Origin: Cryptomeria japonica
Taxonomy: Eukaryota; Streptophyta; Pinopsida; Cupressales; Cupressaceae
Length of the DNA: 60,000 nucleotides
Assembly (NCBI RefSeq): GCF_030272615.1
Contig: NC_081411.1
Coordinates: forward strand, 212,965,744 to 213,025,743
Direction: 5' to 3'
A program made the position numbers and the translations under genes. Below the pieces are notes generated by a model. It saw only the letters and a program-made list of their open reading frames with translations, searched no databases and was not told the DNA's origin. Shown here piece after piece: positions 51,451 through 60,000 of this stretch. The stretch's first letter is position 1, and each line of letters starts with the position of its first letter.

Positions 51451-54400
51451 CCATATTTATGGGTTCAAAATATGTGTATCATATTGTTGAGGATGCTTAA
51501 TGATTGGTTTGTCTACTTTGCATAAGTGATGTAATTTATAGTGATGGGCATGAGAATCTACACAATCAAATCTAAGGAAAAAATTGTCAGAACTTTATAG
51601 ACTGAAAATTTAATGTTGGGATTTATCATCATTATTTATTTTTCCGAATGAATTTTTATCTTATTGTTGAATTTTTCAACTAATCAAGATCACGAGGGCT
51701 TCACTTAGTGAACCTAGGTTATATCACCTACATTCATGGCATACTAAAGAATCTCCCTATTTTTAAAAAATATTGCCCTAAACTCCTTTTTTTCCACACC
51801 CTCCCAATACACAACCTGAATTAAAAGTCCCCCTAGTTGCACAAATATTGTATTTTTTCATAGCTCGAATTAAAAACCCCCTTATTTTAACCGATGGGCA
51901 ATATATTGCACCCTCATTATGAACACATGTGATATGATATTGCCTATTTAGTGAAGCCCCCGTGATCAAGATGTAGAGATTTTAATTTTGTGCAACTTAC
52001 AACATAGAAAACGAGACACATTAGAAAAATTGTGATAATTTTGAATCAAAATGTCAAATTACACTCTTGGATGTAGCATTATAACAAATGATATGTTGTA
52101 ATGTGGATTACAACTTGTTATATAGACAACTCCCATAAATTGTGTTATGTTCTTTGAGCTACTCTTAAGTAAAATAATACATAGCCAACTCTAATATACA
52201 GACTTCATGGATCTCCATCCGAGGATTACAAAACTAATTTCCTTCAAATATTTATTAACGTGATTCATATGATATACTAAATCACAATTAAACCATTAAG
52301 ACGCTAATTATCCTATGAAAAATCTATGACACTTCGATATCAAATAAATTAGCTTTTTCCTTATGATATTAAGTTAGGCTTGAAATCCATAAGAGTGACT
52401 ATATACAACACTAGATTTGGTTTGCTCACACTAGATTTATAATGCTTTAATAGATAGTTGCTTTCATTTGGGAAATTACGTAATAACTTCAATTTTTTTT
52501 GTTAATTACTATATAAGTAATTTGAAACTATGAATAGAATATTTTACAAAATTCACTTAAATGCCTCAACTTGTTTCCCTTAGGACTCCTCCCACAATCA
52601 CTAAATTTTGGACAAGAATGTAAAGTAAGTTTTTTTATTTGCTGGGAGTCTTGTTTCTTGGAATACTATCTTGAGGGATCTTATAGTCATAAGTATCTTC
52701 TATCCTTTTATCTACAATCAAGAAACAATAAATTAGAGATTCACTTTAGCAATTCACTCCTAATTACAAATGAAATCATTGCACCTAATCATGCTAACAA
52801 TCTTCACAATCACATCTAGGGTTATATCTATAAAGTACAAGTTCAAATGTCACCAAATTATCTCCAAAACGTAGATGACTTTGCTGAAGCCAAACCAAGG
52901 TATCATGCCTCTTTTCTACCTACCCACTCTCATGTTGGTGTATCCAATTTTATAGGGTGTTAGTGAGGTGTGTGGTCATTCTAATGTTCACAATGATCTA
53001 AGTGTTTTAGGGCTTTAGCGATTTGGAACAATTTTGTAGCAAATTTCTTCTCAATCTTTTTCATACTAAACATAACATGAACTTGTAGCCTCCTTACACA
53101 TAGGACTTTGACACAAAAAACTTAAAATTGGACTCTTACATAGACTAGGAGGGTTATAGCCTCTCCAATAAACCTAGATAGAGTGAAAAATTAAAAAAAA
53201 CATTATATTAATACACTTTCTAAAACAAGGCAATACCACATGCATCAATAAATTAAATGACCATTGTCCTATAACAACAAAGGTGACCATTGCCCCTTTT
53301 GCATCAATGGGGACACCACTAAGGCTACAACCTAACATGGGGCTTTGCTATCCATTTTAGTAGCATTTTAAAACTAACCACACCAAGCCTCAAGGGTAAT
53401 CAACACTTTTTTAGCTTTCCCTATGCCACTAATGACACAATTTTTAATTCACAAAGTTTCCTTATTGATGAGTTACATGACCATCATTCTAACATTTATT
53501 ATATAGACACAAGCACACACACACAAACTCATTTCTTAGATTCTACAGTATATCTAAATACTGGTAATGTGTCTCCCAAAAACCTTCCTTTTAGATATAA
53601 TCATAGTCCTTGACTTGTCCCCCTTAGCTCCACAATTGTTGCATATATTTTTAGTATTATCTATATGATGATTTCTCTTGATATCTTTACAAAATTTCTA
53701 AACTCTTCCCTCTCAAATTTTATTGGTTGATCTAGGTGGTATATTGAATGTTAAAAGTTTCTATCCAAAATTTTCTTTCTCCAAGAAATATAATATTTAT
53801 GCCTATTATAGCCATGTAAAAACTTGTCTTGATTAGATTGATTGCCCTTTCTTATGATTTGTTTGAATTGGTACTCCTGACTCTTATATGATCTCTGTCC
53901 ATTTCTCAATATTTCCATGACATTTTCCTAGCACCTCTATACCTTCATGAGAATTCTCTTGACGATCTTGGTTCATTTATTGTAGGCAAACTATTCTTAG
54001 TTTCCATATTTGTTTATTGTATTAATCAATCTAGTTACTCCTACAATCCCAGTAATTGGCATCTAGGCTCTTAGGTTTCCTTGTTAATGGTTTGTATTAT
54101 TGAGCCCATCACTAGAAACTAGTGGAATCTCCATGAAATAGAGTGCCCCTCTTATAATAAGTTTAGGCTTGTCCCTATTAACAATTGCTTACTCATTTAA
54201 ATTGATTTATCTAGGCCACAAATTTCACAACAAAATGTGAGAAATCATAATCTTGAACAAATAGTATTCGAATAAACATTAGTCTAAATATTTCATTTAA
54301 GATCAATAACTTGAACAAAGATTGATATGTACAAACATTAATTTAAAATCATAGTATGAATAATAATTATTACAAAACATTACTTTGAATTAATAACTAT

Positions 54401-55330
54401 TGGATGCTAATTTAAATATTCATATTTGGGAAATATATGATATGATCAAAGTTTGAACTAATAATTTATGAAAGCATGATCAACATTAAGTATAGCATAC
54501 AAATTAACAAGTTTTTATTAGAAGGTCCTTAGGTTTTTTTCCCTTATTCTAGTCTTGGCCTAAATAGAAACTATGGGACATTACACTTTAATGTATAGGT
54601 TTTTTCTCCAAAGGCTTAGACTCAAGTTGAAATTGGTTCAACTTTAATTTAATATTTGATCACATTCAAATTATTCCTCAATGAAAACCTTAGATGTGAT
54701 TTTCTTTGGAGCCATCTATATCTTTCCATATCGATTTTTGGATCCTTGGATACCAACATTTGTCATCCTTAGAGTAAACAAGAACCATGGACCTTAAGAC
54801 AAATTTAATGAAAGGAGAACCTATATTTGAAGTTTATAAACTTGTTTTAATTAGACTTTGGGTATGATTTTCTTTGGAGTCCTTGGAGTGATTTCCATGT
54901 CATTTTTTGGCTTCAAAACATTAAATCGAATGAGATTGTGTAATCAGACTTTAAGTCATTATGGATCTATATTTTTAACTTGATTGACCTATTGAATTTT
55001 CATGCTTGGGCAAACTTGTGATAGCCATAGTTTAATACTTGGTTTTATGCTAGATATTCCTATTTGACCTCATAGATCAAAGAAGTAGCTTAGGGGAGGA
55101 TGCTACCTAATGAATTTAAACTTGATAATTTTCCATTATGTACCTTACAAAACTTGATATATAGTCCAATTCACTCAATTTGAATTTGATGATCTTTTTA
55201 AATGAGAAATTTGGCAAAGTTTTGATATTTAAAAAAAAATTGATCAATAGAGATCAAACTAACCAATTATTTTTCTCAATGGGTTGAGTGTTTTTTTAAT
55301 TGTAGCATTGTAAATTGTAACCCTATACAA
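51451..55330. other. AT-rich flank, no gene seen
   Basis: About 3.9 kb without a credible ORF on either strand and without a recognised motif. A (CA)n-like stretch lies near 53510-53525. Confidence 0.5.
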
Positions 55331-56640
55331 TTTACAACACTTTTTGTGTCCCTACCTTAGTGTGACCCATGTTTGCTCTTATCCAAGTCCATTTCCAACC
55401 TTTTTCCTCAAAACTGATGTCATCTATCTGCATGGTGGTTTGAACATCTATCTTGGGCTGTGTACATCCTATCCTTAGCTTGTTCACCTTGTTTTTGGTG
55501 GACAATGGCACTTGGGGCACCATTGTCCCCTAAAAATGGGCCAAAATTTGAACATGTTAGTGCTCATTTCTTGCCAGTTGGTTTTGGATCATGATGTCTC
55601 CATTTGACTGTTGGAGGCCGACCTAATTGGGGGAAATACCCTGAGAATCCTATATAAGAGAATTATTCTAGTTCCATTTGCCATCCACCTACATTCACAT
55701 CAATCCATTTCAAGCACTCAAATCATCAAGCATTCATTGAGCATTAAGGCGACATTTCATCCCACCATATCATTTACACATTCTTTAAGATCTTTACATC
55801 ACAACGAATAAAATTATGCCAATCATCATGCAAGCATATGTTTATAATTGTACATTTATCTCTTGTCATGTCATGTAATGTCATGTTATTGCATCAACAC
55901 TTGTGAGAACATTAAAATAGCATTGCACCATCAACCTTCAATCATCTACAACAAATTTGAGGTATATCATTCAACATTTACTTCAATACTTCATTTCATT
56001 TCAAAGGTTAATTCCAAACTCGAGGTTTGACATAGGAATGTCCCTATTCACAACATCTTTCTCACTTTTGTAGGGGCAAGCTATCTAGATTTAGGAGCTA
56101 TAATTCTGAAATTAGGTAGTGTAGATAGAGATGATCAGATCCAGCTTGTGCATGTGTGAATAGAAGAAGACAAGATCGCTCCACACACCTATGTTCAACA
56201 AATTTCTAGTGGAAATTCTGGGATATATTCTAAGCAACATTCTGATCCAAAAAGGGTTTTTATTGTCCACATCCAACATTCCAAGGATAGGATCTCCCAG
56301 AGCATCTTGTCTTGCATTTTCAAGTCCAAATTCTACTCATAGGTTCTACATATCTTCCTCATTCTAGATCTATGTTTACAGCCACACCAAATTTGAAACT
56401 ATTGGTTCATGTTAATTTATATCAATTTTCCATCTTTAGCCCTAGATTTAGTATTCACTTTACATCTTTAGATTATCTAACTCAAACCAAACAAAGAAGT
56501 GGAATCCAATTAGCATTCAACCCTTTTCACACAATTGAGGTTGAATATATTGACCTCACCCTCTCCTCAATGTAATGTTGTTTGGAAATAGGTCAATCCA
56601 TTATTTGCATAGCTAACCTAGAGAATACCTATTTTACCCC
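55331..56640 (+). repeat. LTR-like segment
   Basis: CCTATATAAGAG at 55649-55660 looks like a TATA box. It is followed by CA-rich noncoding sequence (CATCAATCC..TCAAGCA..CATCAAGCATTC), a polyadenylation-like CGAATAAAATT near 55806 and further untranslated-type sequence, a pattern seen in plant gypsy LTRs. No PBS, PPT or second copy was found; ends are approximate. Confidence 0.3.
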
Positions 56641-58312
56641 ATTACATTAATTAATTAATTTTATTACAAGAAGTTAAATCAAGTAGATTAAGATAAAAAA
56701 GTTCTTTAGATTAATATGTTATTTAGAGATTGGATTTGCTTATTGTGTAGGGTGTAATACACACTTTTTATGAAAGACAAAAAAGATGAAGACATGTAAT
56801 AATATTTTTGCATTAAAATTTGCATAATTAATGATGAAAAGATATACATTAATTCATTACTATTGTCATCATACACAAAACTACACATAACATCCCTACA
56901 TATGTAGAAGGTATCTATAGACACACAAATAGACATGTGTCATCACCTTGATCCATAGAACAATGCCACACATGTTGATGCAATACACTTACACAAACAC
57001 AAATAAAAGGCTTCATAAAGTAGAACAACTCAACATAAAGGGTACACATAAAGATAGAAATGTAAGTCCAACTAAACCCTAAGTTTTGGTTTAACCCTAA
57101 AACTAAGTGCATAAGAAATCATATCTACCATCATTTAAAATCAATAAAGAAATTGTGATTCATTATCTTTAAAAGAAATATTCCTATTAAAGAAGAAGTA
57201 AAATTAATATGAAATAACATGTTTTCTACCTCTTTTCCATAACAAAAGCAAATACAAGAGTCTTAACTTAATTACACTAGAATAGTTTGCCCATTCCTTG
57301 ATTATTAATACTAAAAAAATATAATAGAGAAGGAACTTAGTAAGATAAACTCTACTTTATTTTATTTTTTCTTTTAAAATTAAAGATATAAATATATAAA
57401 CATTCAATAATGTGTCCTACTATAATAGGGAAATGGACAACACAATCTCAAGATCTAAACTTGAAACACTTGAAAATGACATTTGTTTTGAATTTTTAAA
57501 TTGATGTAAACTAATGAAATATATAATTTTTAGTGTAGTTCACATTTTTATATTTTAAAAATTATTTGAATATATCATTTTTTATTATAAAATTTGTTAG
57601 GATGTGATATTTAATTGTAATCCTAATATATAATATGTCACATCTCCAAACATCTCCAAAAATCTTGTAGAGGGTACATGGATTTCCTCTTTAGTGGATG
57701 AGAGATAATATTATTTAATCATTCTCTTGGTTAATTTGGATATGAGTTGAAAAAGAATCATGGAGGTAGAGCATGATGGTTTACAAGTTAAAGTAAAGTT
57801 TGACATTTACATCTTTCCCAATCCTTAGTGCCAGGAGAGAGAGTAGAGCATCTTTGAATTTATTGGTTGGATCCCATGTGAGTTGGTTGTGGGAGATGGA
57901 TGTCATTCTTGGGAGGTGTGCTCAAGTGGGGTAGTTATGAGTCAAATTTGTTGTCTATTATTGATTTACCATTCTTGAAAGATGATCTTCACAAAAGATG
58001 CAAGTTGTTTTTTTTTTTTTTTTTGAAACAAATGTTTTCTTTAAAACCATATGTAGTTTTGTATTGAAGATCAATACATACTTGAGTCTCTCTTTGATGG
58101 TGGGGTGTTTTTCAATAAAGGGTTTCTCCATGCAAATCTAATGTTTTATTTCATTTTTCTATAATGTCTTGACTTCTATTTGCTGATATATACTTTCACA
58201 TAATTTCATAATGATTAACCCAATGTCACATTAAAAAATAAAACTTGAATACCCTTTGAAAAGTTTAAATTTGTAGTAGTTTAAATTGTTTTAACACTAT
58301 TTAGTATCGGAA
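56641..58312. other. AT-rich spacer, no gene seen
   Basis: No supported ORF. TTAATTAATTAATT at 56649-56662 and a T17 tract at about 58008-58024 are the only notable features. Confidence 0.45.
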
Positions 58313-58494
58313 TCTTGTTTCTTTTGAGAACACAATGCCTTCATTAGAATGTTGAAGGTTTTTTTGGCTAGAATGAGAGATTTTTATTTGAGTAGTTTTA
58401 GAGTCTTGTTTCTTTTGAGAACACAATGCCTTCATTAGAATGTTGAAGGTTTTTTTGCTAGAATGAGAGATTTTTATTTGAGTGGTTTTATTTA
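58313..58494. repeat. tandem duplication, two units of 91 bp
   Basis: TCTTGTTTCTTTTGAGAACA starts at 58313 and again at 58404; the copies are nearly identical. It lies just before the decayed copia gag. Confidence 0.92.
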
Positions 58495-58515
58495 TTTTTG
58501 AATTGATTGGAAACC

Positions 58516-59690
58516 ATGGCCTCTGCCTCTCATTTAAAGATCAAAATTAATGGGTAACGGTTTTTAAAGTTTAAGGTAGAAGATATCTTAAAAGAGAACT
58601 ATTACTAAAAAGTTGTTGTAAGAAAAGTTAATTTTGATGCAATGTTTGCTAATGACTGGAAAAGGTTGGACAAGAAGGTGCAATGAACCATTCATTTGTG
58701 GCTTGTAGATTCCATCCTATTGAACATATTAAAGGAGACCATCATATTTCTACTACGAAAGATAATTAATAACATCTTTCAAACTAAAAGTATAACTAAT
58801 AAATTGTATCTTAAAAAATTGTTTACATTCTTTGAAAATGAGGAATGACTTTTTTCTACAAAATATTTAAATGCTTTTAATTTGATTTTTGAGTTAGTTG
58901 GCTTCATCAAAAATCAAACTTTAGGAATAAGATAAACACATCTTACTATTTTTTTCTTCAATTGAATCTTGGAAAAATGTAATTGTTGCTATCAATGATA
59001 CCATTGTAGAGTCAAATATGGCTTGTCTTATTACTACCTTTCTTTCAAAAAAGAAAAAGTAAGAAAATCCATAGACGGGGGCATAGATGATACCTTGCAT
59101 GTTTAGGGAAGGATGAAGGACAAATTAGGTCTAAGAAAATAAGAATATATTGAGAGAGAGATCTAAATCAAATGGATGATCCAAAACCATAGGGATGAGT
59201 AGATTGAAGTGTTGGAACTATAGAAAGAGAGGGCATGCGAAACAAGAATATGTAAACAAAAAAAAACTATTATCATGATTTTTCCATAAGAAATCTCTTA
59301 AGGATGGTGGTAATCATGTATCTCTTATTTCTACTAATGCTATTAGTGATGATGCCTGGCTCATTGATTTAGGTTGCTCCTACCTATGATTTGAAATTAG
59401 TAGTGGATCTCGCCATACAAATCTTATGATGAGATAAGTTTTTCTCATTCACAACAATACATATTGTTGGCAAATAAAAGGTACAATTGTGTTTAGTAAT
59501 GAGAGGATTAAAACTCTTGATAATATATTACACATTCCAAGAACTGTATAAATTGTATTTTCTATATCCACAGTGAATGATTTTGGATTCTATGTGATAT
59601 TTGACAAGTCTAGTTTCAAGTTGGTAAGAGAAAATTTTGTGATAGTTGGAGAATTTTTGAGTGGCAAATCTTTGTTATTTGGTGAATAGT
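58516..59690 (+). pseudogene. decayed Ty1/copia gag and protease
   Basis: The first ATG (58516) begins MASASHLKIKING, then WKRLDKKVQ and TIHLWLVDSILLNI near 58655-58720, the copia Gag pattern (W..xDKK..xTIxLxLxD). The zinc knuckle is ruined: CWNYRKRGHAKQEY (59210-59251) has tyrosines at two cysteine positions. The protease follows with WLIDLGCS near 59356-59380, where the usual serine/threonine after the active-site Asp is Leu, and then LDNILHIPR and GFYVIFDKSSFKLV near 59515-59620. Many stops and shifts. No integrase is seen before the window ends. Confidence 0.72.
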
Positions 59691-60000
59691 TTAGATCAAC
59701 CAATTCAAAATTGGTGAATAAATTACAACCAATGGGGTGGCCAAATTGCTCAGAATGAATTATCAGTAAAATAATGCCATCAATTTATTTTATGAGAAAT
59801 ATGTAAATAGTTATTTTGCCATAACAAACTACACATTTCCAATGCTCTTATTAATATTTTCACTTGAAATTTTTGATGCATGTATTAATTCACCCACATT
59901 CTTTATCAATGCCATTAAAACTTCATTGTGTATGAGGACCAATTTCACTAATAGAATTAAAATCTTATTGCATGCGAGGAGCATTTCAATAATAATATTA
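59691..60000. other. unassigned end of window
   Basis: No motif recognised; a copia integrase would be expected here if the relic continued, but none is readable. Confidence 0.4.

Noticed and set aside
51149-51454. 101-codon minus-strand ORF as the true LINE ORF1 start
   Set aside because: Only its first part is in the ORF1 region; the DUF4283 reading is in another frame and the first ATG falls in or beyond the target duplication.

Overview
The window is a repeat-dominated piece of a large plant nuclear genome. It contains Ty1/copia and Ty3/gypsy retrotransposons, an L1-type LINE with a DUF4283-type ORF1, several initiator-Met primer sites, and a COMM-domain-like exon pair with plant-style introns. 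The depth of nesting and the long AT-rich spacers suggest a gymnosperm such as a conifer, but that is an inference and no diagnostic host gene proves it. All alignments and counts here were made by eye.

Layout. 1-4273: leftward, decayed Ty1/copia element cut by the window edge. 4274-7072: noncoding, with a 153-bp duplication and an LTR-like segment. 7078-7411: a complete 334-bp TRIM element (135-bp LTRs, 64-bp interior, iMet PBS, PPT, GTAAC target duplication) whose LTRs each carry a 71-nt tRNA-like sequence with A and B boxes. 9252-9638: the last two exons of what looks like a COMM-domain protein gene, the only likely host gene seen.

11.3-51.4 kb is one nested stack. A leftward LINE of about 6.3 kb (candidate 15-bp target duplication) was split twice. 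A rightward chromovirus (11586-19356) sits near its 3' end. A pol-less, Sirevirus-like LTR element (22502-48554, target duplication TAAGT) sits between its endonuclease and reverse transcriptase. That second element was itself entered by an 18.6-kb leftward Tat/Ogre-type gypsy element (27662-46294, target duplication CTATC). The coding order and the target duplications allow the order of events to be read directly.

The Tat element is the richest part. It has a tRNA-Lys-type PBS, an extra ORF abutting gag, gag-protease with a G-patch-like tail, and RT with two RNase H domains and integrase. Downstream, on the opposite strand, lies a plant-mobile-domain gene with its own TATA box and a GT-AG intron. 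Exact octamers TAGCGCAT form arrays in that intron and, on the other strand, in the gag-pol leader. Both arrays therefore read the same way in their own transcripts.

The Sirevirus-like element has gag and three PPT motifs but no pol. A long ORF of unknown function fills the space. All large elements carry stops or frameshifts, many of the stops consistent with C-to-T decay, so none looks autonomous today. 51.45-58.3 kb is AT-rich, with one further LTR-like segment. 58.5-59.7 kb is a heavily decayed copia gag-protease relic.
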